Part shown: piece after piece, positions 48,105 through 60,463 of the stretch
Layout: each line of letters opens with the position of its first letter
Numbering within the stretch: position 1 is the stretch's first letter
Assembly (NCBI GenBank): GCA_905250115.1
Contig: CAJNOI010000018.1
Span: 496,001-560,000, forward strand
DNA: 64,000 nucleotides
Direction: 5' to 3'
From: Adineta steineri
Taxonomy: Eukaryota; Rotifera; Eurotatoria; Adinetida; Adinetidae
The notes under the pieces: model-generated
What the model saw: the letters and a program-made list of their open reading frames with translations, nothing else
Told to the model about the DNA's origin: nothing
Databases searched by the model: none
Made by a program: the position numbers and the translations under genes

Positions 48105-51100
48105 TTAGTTCGTTTGACGAAAATCGATTTGAGCTTGACTGTCAATACGTGAATGTTTTTGATATGTAGCCATTGATGTGCTAAAGATAGAAAAACATAT
48201 ATTTTTATATTTAAATAATACTAAATATTAAAGCTTACTCAATAGTTGGATTATTTCCCTCGGACAATTGACGTTTAAAATGTGAAGACACAACATCATT
48301 GGGACTCTCGAATAATGCATCTATATCTATTTTAATTATATAAATATATCTATTCTTTCTAAAAATATAAAAATCTTACCATTGGTTTGTATATCATCAA
48401 ACTCTGCTGATTGAATAAATACTTGTACCTCTTCAGAAGCAATTTCTATAAATATTATTATATTTAAAACTAATTCTTCTCAACGAAATTGTACTTACCA
48501 TCAATTATTATTTTTGATTTAACTTTTAATTTTGGATATGGAATTAATTCCTCATTTGATAAATGGCACAATTCCAGTTGTATGCGAAAACAATTCATAC
48601 TTGGATTAGCAGATATCGTTGTTGAACTATTTTGTGTCACCGTTGGACTCACTTTATAATGAGATAAGAAATATTATTTTATTGAAACATAATCTCATTA
48701 TTATTATTATACATACTATTATGAAATAAGCGTAAATCGTCAGATGTTTGATTCAAATTAGAGTTTTCATAATAATCAGTCATTGAACGTTTAACAATAA
48801 TCATTGTTATTCTGCAAAATAATTAGAGGAACAATTATTTTTAAGTACTAATATTGGAAAATTTCGATATTTACTTATCAGAATAGTCCTTAATAGAAAA
48901 TGTTTTGTAATTTACTCGATTTTGATTATCCATCATTTGATAATCAGGATATAAATCTGGTTTTTCATCAGTACCAGCTAATATTGTTGCTCTCAAATAC
49001 TTATCTTTAAGAGATGTACATTCATACATTTCCGGAATCTTGTTAAATATAAAAATAATACAATGACGAAATCACATATACAATCACTTACTGTATATAA
49101 TAAGTTAATTGTACATTGATCAGTTTCACTGGGCAATGAAATTTGTGATGGAGATATTTCTGTAATTTGTACTAAATTTGAATTGTATTCACGATCAGTT
49201 TCTTTGAAAGTTGAAGAAACTTAAATATGATAAGAATAATAAATATGAATATGAATATATTAAAATATTTCATTTAAAACTAACCTAGTTTGAAAGGATT
49301 TGAATAAAATAAGACATCTGAATCAGGCACATACTCCCCTGTAACAGGGTCCTTACGGACTCGGCGAATAGCAAGACGTAAAGTATTCATACCGAAGCAT
49401 TTAGATACTTCAGCAGGAGTTACATCTTGAGAATTATTAGTAGCTTTTTTCGAAGACTTATTTTTGCTGTTTTCCCCAGTTGTTCTGAGTAGTAATAATT
49501 TATCTTGATCAATATATTCTACTTGACCTACAAGTATACTTCTACAATATCATACAAATCTAAAATATTTTACTTACCGTCAGGATAACGAACAAGTTGG
49601 CATGTATCATCATATTGATTGTATTCATTTGTTTCATTGATTCTTTCTCTTTTTGCTTTTAATACATCTAGTTTTGGTTTGATGATGTCAAAATTAAGGC
49701 TATTAAAGAAAAAAAACTTAATGGAATTGTAAAATATAAATAATATTCGTACGAGAACCATTGATCATCAGATGGCTTAATTTCATCCATGTTGATGTAA
49801 GTCGGATTTTCCAATTTTTGTTTCGAACCTTCATTACGAACAGTTTGACAGTGACTTCGATAAATTTTTCCATCAGGTGCTATGAATACCCATGCACATT
49901 CAAGATAGCAGCCGGCAAACTTGTAATGAGGCTAATGAAAAAGATGTTCATAAATATCAAAAGCGATTTAAAAGGTAACTTACCCAAAAATATAACCGTT
50001 CTTGACCTGAACAATCTTTTACTTTAGATACTGCATGAACTCTTTTTTTTCTTCGAGAATCACTAGGCATACGAAAACGAATGATACTCTTAATTGGATG
50101 TCGAATGATTACTGGAGTGTTCATATCGTGCGTGACAGCTAAACGAACTGAAACTACTTGTAAACTGTAAATATAATTTTATACTTACAGAAACTAGGCG
50201 GAATTGGTATTGCTACTGGTTTTGTTTCGTAAGAAACTGAGTTATTATTAAATGCTTTTTTAACAGGTTTTCCACATAAAGGATCTTCAAAGATGCAGAT
50301 AGATCTGTGTGATTGATCGATTTCATTGTATAAAAGAATTTGTGGAGACACCTGTATATGATCATCATAATTATTAAGATATATAATTAGCTTTCTTTTA
50401 AAACTTAATATTACCTTTTCAAAATATTCTGAAAGACAGTTGATACGAAACCGATCTATAATTTGAGAACCATCAAGAAGATATATAACGTCTTGTCGAC
50501 GTACTACAGCAATAAAATGATCATAATTAAGAGATACAGCTTGTTGAATAATAGCACCAGTCAACAAGTAACATTGATTAAGACGTGTTTCAAATTCTGT
50601 TGGATATGGATAATAGATAGATTGACCATTTTGTGGTTTTTCAACAATAATTAATAATTGTTCAGGTAATAGATCGAATGTTCGTGTAATACTAAGCTCA
50701 TTAGTGCGTTCAATTACAGTACCGACGAAATGTTCATTGATATATTGTTGAAAATCACATTTATTAGAAAAGACATGAATGGAATCATAATATTTCATTT
50801 CTGACTGATGATTATTAACACTTTCAAGAAATTTAATATCAAATGATTTTAAATAAGATTCTGTTTCATTCACTTGATTGGCAATTATACGTAAAGTATG
50901 CATCACACAAGTAAGAAATTCATTACCATCTTGCTGTACGCATCGTTTCATATGTGAATATAATTCATCATGTTTATAACATAATTCATTTACAAGAGAA
51001 ATATCTGTATTATCATTCTGGTATTTTTCATACGCTGCCTTTGCCATACTTGATAAAGAATAAAAGAAGTTTCGTTCATGTAGTATATGTGAATTTAAGT

Positions 51101-52051
51101 TTAAATTAAAATGATTGGTTTCAAGACGACTTTGTAATACACTCATTATTCGAAGAAATACTGGTGCATTTAATAGTATATGCAATATACAACTGATACG
51201 ACAACTGATGACTATTTAGATAAATTTTAGTTTTATAATAATGTATATGTACAGATAATAGAAACTTACAATCACTATGAAGAATCATGAAACGTGGAAC
51301 ATTTCTTCCTAGTAAACGACGTTCATTTTCACGAAAAGATTTTTCATCCTTCGTTGGTATTCGATTTAATGTATTGTATTGTATTGGTGTAGATAGATAA
51401 TGCTGATTACCGCGTAACTGTGGTACTTGATACTGATTTGCTAAAAATAAAATAAAAACATATTTCAAAAACAGGAACTCTTTGAATTACTAAAAGCTTA
51501 ATCAAAATTTCGAAAAGGAAATGATTTCATACCATGAAGAAAGCTAGTAGTAGTAACCATACGACTCTGATTATTATTACCAAGTAAATAATTTGATGAA
51601 TTGGAATTGTTTTCTGAAGCCATGTCACATAGTAAACTTATCTTAGGTACGACATTAAGCTGGCTGCTATCAGGATAATCAGGTATAGATGTCAAATTAT
51701 TATTGTTTCGAATATCACGAACTGCTCAAATAATTATGAAAATCAACAAAACATAAAATATAATTTATTATTATTAATATTTACCATTTAGTTTTTCCGT
51801 ACTTTGATTTCCATCTTTCTCCCATTCTTCAAGTAAATCAACAACATCGATGTCTAAATAAAAGATGATACTTCAATAATTTTCAGTTTTATATATAAAT
51901 CTTAAAATCTTGCAAATTAAAATAATTTATGATCTGTGAGAAATATTTGAATTATCTTTATTATTTCAATATTTATATAGAAAGTTCGTATTCGAATAAA
52001 TAAAAGTATACTTGAATCAAATTCATTACCTCGATTGGAATCCATTTCCAT
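48105..52051 (-). CDS. Large protein with a divergent USP-like (C19) domain and an unidentified C-terminal region
   Basis: The start MEMDSNR is followed by acidic DIDVVDLLEEWEKDGN. The 50154-51268 region reads SCRISCILHILLNAPVFLRI, then long helical text, then LNYDHFIAVVRRQDVIYLLD. Cys box, about 230 residues, then a His box followed by an aromatic/Asp turn is the layout of ubiquitin-specific peptidases, but identity to standard USP signatures is weak. The second half has VRLAVTHDMNTPVIIRHPIK, RFRMPSDSRRKKRVHAVSKV and CYLECAWVFIAPDGKIYRSH. Further on it has LAIRRVRKDPVTGEYVPDSD. I do not recognise these; they may form a second folded domain. It ends DSQAQIDFRQTN. About 13 exons. Deubiquitinase activity is a hypothesis only. 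Confidence 0.55.
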
Positions 52052-52940
52052 ATTAATGTTGATGTCCGTTTAAAAACCTATATAAAACATACATGTACAA
52101 TATAGAATTCGATGACTGTGTATGCAAATACATTACGTTACCAGTAGCCCATAAATAAGTGAATGATAAAAACACGCCATTGATGTTCGCTTTTAAGGTG
52201 ATCTTTAAATGCATTGGAATATTCTATTACATACGTTCTGTTACTCATTTTTTAATAAAGTGTTTTTTTTCGTATCTTCACATGCCTTTCGCTTTACATT
52301 TGCAATGAAATCATGACATTGCAGGTGTAAATATAATATTTGAGCTTCTACTCTAGGTGATCATTATAAATGCAAGTTCTTTATTTTTATTATTATGTTT
52401 TTCTTTTACATTTTGAGAGCACCAGGTATATTCGCTTCTTCAAGGAGAAAAACAAAGTATTTCTTAATAATAGTAAATGGTTGAGCAATAACATGCTTAT
52501 TACGTTTAAATATATAACGAAAAATACATTTTTCGTCAGATTTGTATCACGTATCACATAGCTAAAAATATTAAAGATAAATATTTATCTTGATCTCGTT
52601 TGGATGAATAATCTGGCAATATGTAAATGAAAAGAACGACAATTATATCGAATTTACTTTTTTTTATAGCGAATACAAAAGCTAAAGCCCATTTTTATTC
52701 ACAAAAATAAATGTGTATTGAGTGATTTTTGTGTTAAAAATACGAATATATATTTAATGTAACAGATAATTGCTGATTCTATGTAACTAATTAAAAAAAT
52801 TGATAATTATATTATCGAGTTTTTACTATTTGAAAAAGATTATTAAAGAGTTAATATTATTATTTTATAATTTCTTTACTACAAAACTAATTCAATAAAT
52901 AATAAAATATAGTAAATTGATAATATAAAAAAAAAACCTA
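52052..52940. other. Intergenic, nothing recognised
   Basis: AT-rich spacer upstream of the USP-like gene and downstream of the gluconolactonase gene. A 63-codon frame at 52370-52561 lacks features. Confidence 0.45.
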
Positions 52941-53873
52941 TTAAAAAGTTTTACATCCATTGACGGCTAATCGAATAGAATAAAGTGAAGTAGTAGCACA
53001 AATATAAAGAATATTTCGTTTTATACCACCACCAAAACATACATTAGCTACAATTTCTGGTACACGAATTCTACCAAGTAAAGTACCAGTATTTCCATCA
53101 TAACAAGATACTCCATTACCAGCACTTGTCCAAATATTTCCCGTAGAGTCAAAACGGAATCCATCATATAAACCAGTCAAGCATTCAATAAAAACCTCTC
53201 CACCAGTTAATGTAATACCATCTTCTCCAACATTAAAAACGCGAATATGTGCTGGTCCATCTTTTGGTCGATGCGTTCGTCCAGTATCAACAATATATAA
53301 ACGTCGTTCATCAGGAGAGAAAGCTAAACCATTTGGTTGTTCAAAATCTCGTGCTACCACATGTACTTTACCATTTTTTAAACAATAAACAAGATTTCCT
53401 TGAGTTTCACTTTCTCCTTTATCACCTTCATAATCTGAATCAATACCATAAGTAGGATCTGTAAACCAGACTGATCCATCTGATTTAACTACAATATCAT
53501 TTGGACTATTAAAACGTTTACCATCCTTATCACGATCGGCTAATATAGTTATAGTACCATCATGTTCAGTTCTTGTTACACGTCTTGTCTGATGTTCACA
53601 TGTTATTAAACGACCTTGACGATCAACGGTATTACCATTACTATGTTGAGATGGAGAGCGAAAAATACTTGTTTGACCATTACATTCGTCATAGCGTAAA
53701 AGACGGTTTTCTGGTACATCAGAGAAGATGAGTAAACGCAAAGCAGGAAAATATGCTGGACCTTCAGCCCATGTCAAACCAGTGTGTAATCGATGAAGAG
53801 TAGCTGTAGGACAAATTAAACGAAGAAACGAATCGTCATATATATCAAATACGCCTATACTTGTCGATGACAT
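52941..53873 (-). CDS. Gluconolactonase / SMP-30-like lactonase, bacterial or fungal type
   Basis: 310 aa, intronless. Six-bladed propeller of the SGL family: GLTWAEGPAYFPALRLLIFS, DVPENRLLRY, NGNTVDRQGRLITCEH, RRVTRTEHDGTITILADR, NSPNDIVVKSDGSVWFTDP, QPNGLAFSPDERRLYIVDTG, DGFRFDSTGNIWTSAGNGV and PEIVANVCFGGG. The metal ligands expected for this family (Glu in WAEGP, Asn in NSPND, Asp in YDGF) are present. Family reaction: hydrolysis of glucono-1,5-lactone or related lactones. No signal peptide, so cytosolic. The close, motif-by-motif likeness to bacterial/fungal gluconolactonases rather than animal regucalcin, plus lack of introns, suggests horizontal acquisition (inference). Confidence 0.88.
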   Translation of the reverse strand: MSSTSIGVFDIYDDSFLRLICPTATLHRLHTGLTWAEGPAYFPALRLLIFSDVPENRLLRYDECNGQTSIFRSPSQHSNGNTVDRQGRLITCEHQTRRVTRTEHDGTITILADRDKDGKRFNSPNDIVVKSDGSVWFTDPTYGIDSDYEGDKGESETQGNLVYCLKNGKVHVVARDFEQPNGLAFSPDERRLYIVDTGRTHRPKDGPAHIRVFNVGEDGITLTGGEVFIECLTGLYDGFRFDSTGNIWTSAGNGVSCYDGNTGTLLGRIRVPEIVANVCFGGGIKRNILYICATTSLYSIRLAVNGCKTF

Positions 53874-54782
53874 ACTGTAATGATTTTACTTATCTTCAAT
53901 CGACAAATGTACTTTTTAAAAGCACACATAAAGATTATATGCAATAGACAAAGAACGGAAAAAAATTGCTTTATTTGATAAGAGATAAATGGTAAAAAGA
54001 GCATACAAATATATTGTAATATGAAAAAGAAAGAGTATTTAAAACTAAAGTTTTCGGATTGAAATTGATATTTTACAAAGAATAATACATGCGACCTAAC
54101 AAACGAATCTTTAGTGATATTATAATATATTTTTGTTTGCTCTTTAACTTGATTTGAAATTAAATTTACTGAAATATGAAAGTCGATTGTTTATTTAACT
54201 ACGAAACTGACAGTTCTTTTATCTTAAACTAATTTTTTTCTCAAAAAGATCTTTCACTATGAGAATAATATGCCATAGTATATATTTTGTATCGTCTTTT
54301 GATAATTTGAAATTTATATACAACTGTATGTTACAAAGAATGAAATGATAAACTATGTATTTCAAGTATGTCTGTATTCACACGAAAATGTGTATCTCTG
54401 TACTGAAAAAATTATAGACAACAAAATAATATCTCTTAGAATGTATATATTCACTAAGGATATCTTAAGCAGAACAACGATAACACGTTGCAAAAAAAAC
54501 GAAGGTGTTACATTTAAATTTTATTATTTATCTAGAAGTAAATATAATATTTTGATATCTGAATATTATTACTATGAAGAGACAGTCCTGTTAAACTAAA
54601 AAAAGAAAGGTCATTTATTTGTTAACAAATAAACAAACTACTTCTGACAAAAAAAAAGAAAGTCGAGAGATTACATTTTGTTTTGTAAGCATTAACAAAA
54701 TATTTTGATGGTTATATATGTATTCATTTATTTTTAATAGAAATCATATAATTATTTTATTTTCTTTAGTTTATTAGACTAG
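53874..54782. other. Divergent promoter region, gluconolactonase/aquaporin
   Basis: About 0.9 kb of AT-rich DNA between two divergent intronless genes. A frame at 54345-54599 is AT-driven and not credible. TTAGACTAG directly abuts the aquaporin ATG and could be a spliced-leader acceptor. Confidence 0.4.
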
Positions 54783-55556
54783 ATGTCTTTAAGTACGATT
54801 AGAATAAATCCAGGTGATACAAGTTCTCTTGATCATTTTCCAAAACTCGTAGTTGGTGGTCCAGAAAATGAATTTGTCCAACCTGCACCATTACGTGTTC
54901 GTCTATTATGTGAATTAATAGGTACTTGTCTATTCATATTTTTTGGTGCAGGATGTGCAGCAAAAGGACACGATCTTTTAACTGTATCTCTTGCACATGC
55001 ACTTGTTACTGTATGGTTAGTCTATGTATTTGGACCAGTTTCTGGTGGTCATTTTAATGCGGGAGCAACAATCGCTTTTGCTGTCAATGGTAAAATGAAA
55101 ATAGTTGAAATTATTGGTTATCTTGTTTCACAAGCAATAGGTGCTTTAATTGGAGGTGCATTACTTCTTGCGTTGTATGGTAGTGATAATACATTAGGTA
55201 CACCAGCACTTTCACCAGGTGTAACTGTTTGGCGTGGATTTCTTATTGAATTTATTTGCACTACAATACTTTCATTCGTTATTTTTTTTACTACTTCATA
55301 TAATACACAGAAAGAAGCAGCTCTTCCAATAGGACTTGTTGTCTTTTCATCATTTTTACTTGGTGCTGATCGAGATGGTTCTGCATTAAATCCATGGCGA
55401 TGGTTAGGTCCAGCTGTGTTTTCTCATACATATAAATCCGAAGCATGGATCTATACGGTTGGTCCTATTGGTGGATTTCTTCTTGGTTATGTACTATTTC
55501 GTATTTACAAAGCAATTTGGAATTGGAATGCAGACAATCAATTTCATCGAATGTAA
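54783..55556 (+). CDS. Aquaporin/MIP-family channel with altered NPA motifs
   Basis: 257 aa, intronless, with six hydrophobic segments: LLCELIGTCLFIFFGAG, VSLAHALVTVWLVYVFG, IIGYLVSQAIGALIGGAL, LIEFICTTILSFVIFF, LPIGLVVFSSFLLG and YTVGPIGGFLLGYVLF. Loop B reads SGGHFNAGATIAF where the family has HxNPAVT. Loop E reads GSALNPWRWLGPAVF where the family has NPAR. The Arg of the selectivity filter and both Asn are kept, but neither NPA is intact. The fold is clear; water or solute selectivity cannot be predicted. Neighbour of another intronless, possibly transferred gene. I checked both motifs at base level (55069-55074 AATGCG, and AATCCATGG). Confidence 0.85.
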   Translation: MSLSTIRINPGDTSSLDHFPKLVVGGPENEFVQPAPLRVRLLCELIGTCLFIFFGAGCAAKGHDLLTVSLAHALVTVWLVYVFGPVSGGHFNAGATIAFAVNGKMKIVEIIGYLVSQAIGALIGGALLLALYGSDNTLGTPALSPGVTVWRGFLIEFICTTILSFVIFFTTSYNTQKEAALPIGLVVFSSFLLGADRDGSALNPWRWLGPAVFSHTYKSEAWIYTVGPIGGFLLGYVLFRIYKAIWNWNADNQFHRM

Positions 55557-55845
55557 CTTTCTGTCACGAGTTTTTCAATAACTATCTTAATACTTATTGT
55601 TATTAAATCTATTACATTAAGTCTTTTACTAAAATATATTAATATTGATTAACGAATTTCGATTATATTTTAAATAGTGACAGGTAAAATATCGTTCTAA
55701 TCACCGCACTTAGTTATATAGCATGTTTAGATATATATTTGTCTTATTAATATGATTAAAATTTTAAAAGATTGCATCATCTTACAAGAAGATTTCATTA
55801 CAGAAAAAATATTTATTTCTATTAATTATAGGAAAAAAATGGAGT

Positions 55846-56652
55846 TTAAATTGTTGATGATCGAAATAATTCATATCGATATATAACTAAAGATATAGCA
55901 AGACATAAAATAAGAGAAATGGTGGTAACCGATATTGTAATAATAATAATATTAGTATGATTGACAGATTTTGTTGAATAAAATGATTGTTTATTAGATG
56001 ACATATTTCTATAGATTAATTGATCGAAAAATTCTAAAGAAATCTCGGATGGATTAAGTCCTAATTGATAATAACATATAGAATGTTCAATTCGAGCTTG
56101 TATTTTATAAATTTGTTGATAAAATTTATTACATTTTCCATTTAAATACATAAATTGAATTGAATATCGACAAAGACCATAATTCATTAATTTAAAAAAT
56201 AAATAAAATTCTTCATTGGATTTAGAATGTATACTATATTGACATTGAAATGATATAATTTGTGTTAATGTATCATTATTAGATGTATAACGTGTTCGAT
56301 AAGGAATTAATTGATTTTGTTTCATATATTCATCTCTATAATCGGTGAAACAATGTGGTTGAAAACTGGAGATCGAAGATTCTGAAGTTTGAGCATTCAA
56401 AGTGACTGAGCGATTATATTCTAGATGTAAATGCTCATTAGGACATTGAATATATAATTGAAAAAGATTGAATCGTTCAATATGTGTTGTTTGTATACAA
56501 GCAGGAAGACTATCAGTTGTACCGTTAAATAATTCGATATTACCATTCGAACATTTAATAAATATTTGATCAGCATGAATAAAAAATGGAAAGATTTCAC
56601 TATTAGTAAATTTTATTAAAATTAAAAAAAGATAACAATACTTTATAGTCAT
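55846..56652 (-). CDS. Orphan type I membrane protein
   Basis: 268 aa, single exon. MTIKYCYLFLILIKFTNSE is a signal peptide. The ectodomain has about nine Cys (FIKCSNG, LPACIQ, YIQCPN, PHCFTD, SFQCQYS, GLCRYS, NGKCNKF, SICYYQ) and several N-glycosylation sequons. One membrane helix (NIIIITISVTTISLILCLAI plus SLVIYRY) precedes a tiny cytoplasmic end. No family recognised. A lineage-specific surface protein is the fair reading; the Cys pattern suggests a disulfide-bonded fold. Confidence 0.6.
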   Translation of the reverse strand: MTIKYCYLFLILIKFTNSEIFPFFIHADQIFIKCSNGNIELFNGTTDSLPACIQTTHIERFNLFQLYIQCPNEHLHLEYNRSVTLNAQTSESSISSFQPHCFTDYRDEYMKQNQLIPYRTRYTSNNDTLTQIISFQCQYSIHSKSNEEFYLFFKLMNYGLCRYSIQFMYLNGKCNKFYQQIYKIQARIEHSICYYQLGLNPSEISLEFFDQLIYRNMSSNKQSFYSTKSVNHTNIIIITISVTTISLILCLAISLVIYRYELFRSSTI

Positions 56653-57414
56653 TCTCGTTTAGATTGATACTATACAAATAGTACTTACATACAGATTGAA
56701 ACAATTAACTAGCGTTTCGACGACTTTAGTTTCATTGAATAATAGAAAAAAATATAGAATAATTGAGTGCAGATGCTTTAAATTAAATTATAAAACTCGT
56801 GTTATTGATTAATGTAAAAAATTTTTTTCTTATATTATAATTAATACAGGAAGTTTCAAGCATAGTGATATTCTCGTTTTTTACATATTTAAGAGAATCG
56901 TATTATTAAAATATATTGGTAGTTTCCAGTTGATGATGATTCTTCGAATTGTTTTTGTTATTCATATATAATGCTTCTTATTGAATTCACTTTCTAAAAA
57001 TTCAACGTAAACATTCGTCTATTAAGTTGTTGACGTTACTATAGGTATATTAAAGTATGTAAGTTTCATGTGCGTGCATTAGTTAGTGTTTTGATCAAAA
57101 CAACAACTGTACCATTTTTTTTTCTATAAAATCTCGAAATGAAAATAACAAAATATAGATTTATATGCAACGAACGAGACGTGTTTATCTTTATTCGATT
57201 ACGTCTATCGACTCATACATGAAATGTAGTTTCTATAAGAGAGAGAGAAATTTGTTTTTTGTGCCAAAGAAAATAAATCAGATCGTAGAAAAAAAAGTAA
57301 AAGAATTAAATATTATGTTAGATTTTTTGTAATTCATACGAATATTTTTTTTTTGTTGTTGATACTTGTCTACTTATAATATATTGGTATTTGTCTGCAA
57401 TTTAAGGAACTAAA
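56653..57414. other. Divergent promoter region
   Basis: AT-rich spacer between the orphan membrane protein (leftward) and ANKUB1 (rightward). No ORF or repeat recognised. Confidence 0.4.
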
Positions 57415-60400
57415 ATGGAGAAGCGATCCACTAATGCATCAGCGAAGGTAAGAATAAATTTCTATTTTTATTTAAAATAATATGAACTGAGTTTTATCAT
57501 CCGTTAAAATGTGTCAGTTACGTATTTAATGATTTATAAATTAGTATAATTAATTCAATATTCTTTTAAAGTATTATATCTACTTTGCACAGTACATTCA
57601 TATTCTAAATTTAGCTGTCTAGCGTGCATAGCGACAAAAACAAGGTACTTAAAATGACTCTCTCTGCATTTAAATCGAAAACAGAATTATTTAAAAATAT
57701 AAACTGATTAAATATGTATTGTTTATTTTCTTAACTATTTTAACGGTCATAATTTACTGTTATTGAATATTTTTTTTCTAATTATTTGAACACATTTCAA
57801 ATAATTATATGCGTGCAAAAATAAAAACTCTTATGTTAACACATGCAATAAAAATAAGGTATAATTATTACCGATCAATATCTAAAAGAAAATTAAATTA
57901 GGTTTTTATGAGAATTATTTTCAGACTTACACGTAATATATTTTTTATACTGAGTTACATTTAAAAATATTTCTATTGATAGAGTCAATCAGCATCTGAG
58001 AAAAAAATGCGTTATTACATTAGTCATCCACCAAAAAAAGCAATAACATTAATTGATGTTGATAAAAATGTCCTTGTTCATAATGTTATTGAATTTGCTA
58101 AAAGAAAATTTGGTCTTAAAGTTCATGGGAGTGATACATCAAAAATCTCAATTGTTCTTAGTTATCGTGGTCTTGATCTTAAACCAAAATGGTGCATTTC
58201 TGATTTAAGTATTCCATCAGGAGCAATTATTCAATGTGTATATCGAGAACAAAAAATCCCTGATCTAAATATATATTGTGGATATGCTAAAAATACGTTA
58301 AAATTATTTGATACATCGATTACTGGAGAAACAAAAATTGGTACAATACGACGAATAATTTCAAATAAATTAGGTTTACCATTAAGTACATTTTGTCTTG
58401 AAACATATACAGGTACACAACGTTTATATGATGATATGAAATTAAATGATTATGATATTAAAATGCATGAACATATTTATTTGAAAGTATGGCATGGATT
58501 TGAAAAATTTATTGCTGCTTGTGTTAAAGGTTTTCTAGAACCTTGTTCACCTGATGATCTTACTCGACATTATCAAGTACAAGTTGCATTACATATTGCT
58601 GCTTTTTATGGTAAGAATTTTAATTAGAAAAATAAACTATATATTCTAACTTGATTTTTTTCTCTTCTCGATATAGGTCATATGGCATTGACAAGTACTG
58701 TTTTACGGCAAGGTGCACGAAGTGATCGTCCAGTAGGAGAACCTCCATCTCGACAATGGTCTTCTCGTACTACGATTAATATGTTTCCTGAAATGCTCAA
58801 ATGTCCTATTCATATAGCTATTGAACGTGGACATGTTATATTAGTTGATCTTTTAGTTCGCAATTCCGTTTTATGTACACAAACACGAGATCCTGTCACA
58901 GGTTTTCTACCTTATAGAATAGCACTTACTTATTCATCATCAGCAAAATCTCCAGAAGAAAAACGATGTTATAATTCAATTTATTTTTATTTATATAATA
59001 AACAATATAATCTTAAAATACCTTTAAATGCAAATGGTGAATTTGTTACAAATTTATTAACATCAGCAATAAGTACAAATGCTGTTTATCGTCCATCATC
59101 ACATCATGTAAATATTTCGTTACCATTCTATTGTAGAATTATAAGGTAAAAGAATAAATGAAAAATAATCATAGAATATTTCATTATTTTAGTTGGTGTG
59201 AACGTGCTCGTGAAAAAACATGGAAAAAATATGGTGGACAAAATTCAACAGTAATACAAACTAAACGAATTTATCCTGAACAAGGTTTACTTGGTTATAA
59301 AGTATTAATTGATGGTTATAATAATACATTTGAAATACCATCGGAACAACTTCAATTGGTACGATCTGATCGAGGTGATCGGTATATTACTTTAACTGAT
59401 GAAGAACGAGAAAAACTTATTCATACAAAAGCATTAATGAAACAATTCACTTCCGATGAACGACGACATTTTAAACAAGCAATTGCTGCACATATTCATC
59501 AATCTACATTATCACCAATTGGTTCACCAGCAAATATAAGGAAAAATTCAGCCATAGTACCTCATGATACACAAATTACTAGACCAAACAAACTAACAAT
59601 AGATGGAGACAATTCATCAATTACTAATGTATTACCAACAGCGAATAATATTATTCAAATACAAGGTAAACTATAAAAAAGAATTTATAAGTTTTTTATT
59701 TCATAATTATTAAATCTAAATAGATAAATCTAAGGCAACAACAAATATATTTCGACCAACATCACGTATTACAGTTACCAATGAAAAAGACAAACAAACA
59801 TTACCTATGATTACTTCTCTACCATCAAATGCTTCATCAGCACTTTCAAATTTAACAGATGATGTAGAATCAGTTATTAATAATACTCAAGAAGCTTTTC
59901 AAAAGACAATGTCATCAGCTGATGCTTATTTATTATCATCGGCTCGTCTTTCTCGCGAAATGGAACAGTATTATGCCTCTAGAAAACGTGAACTACTTAC
60001 TCAAATCGAACAATCAGTACATGAACAACAACATTCTCCTGAAGGATCTATTTCACAATCAATTACTCCATTGAGTAATTCACGTCCTATTACTCGTAGT
60101 TCGATTGTTGATGTTGATGCATGTTTACCGCTACCTGATCAACCAGTTAGTATTGGTTCAAGTTCAATAAAATCTCATCTTGATCTTGAAGTTTATCAAT
60201 CAACAATTAAAGCATATGAACGATATTCAAGTGCATCAACACGATCAACAGCTATTAATTGTTTACAAGAAGCGAATCATTTTAAAAATAAACCATGGAT
60301 GAAACAAGTTGAAATAAGTAAAGAAATTGTTAAACATAAAGTTCAACGACGTATTGGTCGTGCTGATGAAACAGATAAAAAATCACCATTATTACCTCAT

Positions 60401-60463
60401 CGTACTTCTGCTACTCCAACTGCATCACCACGTCATAAATCACATACAGCTAAAGCTAATTAA
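57415..60463 (+). CDS. ANKUB1: Ankyrin repeat and ubiquitin-like domain protein, ANKUB1-like
   Basis: Exon 1 is 57415-57447 (MEKRSTNASAK); a 535 bp intron precedes exon 2 at 57983, and phase fits. Two ubiquitin-like units follow (MRYYISHPPKKAITLIDVD, then IPDLNIYCGYAKNTLKLFD). Next come VWHGFEKFIAACVKGFLEPC, QVALHIAAFYGHMALTSTVL, RQGARSDRPVGEP and CPIHIAIERGHVILVDLLV, which are ankyrin-like repeats in the same order as in vertebrate ANKUB1. The C-terminal 350 residues are Ser/Thr/Gln-rich and lineage-specific. Molecular role unknown even in vertebrates. Five further exons; stop 60463. Confidence 0.82.

Noticed and set aside
48470-48652. Minus-strand frame with its own Met
   Set aside because: An internal exon of the USP-like gene rather than a separate gene.
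52941-53873. Bacterial contamination as source of the gluconolactonase
   Set aside because: Flanked on both sides by intron-bearing animal genes in continuous sequence, with the same A/T-ending codon use.
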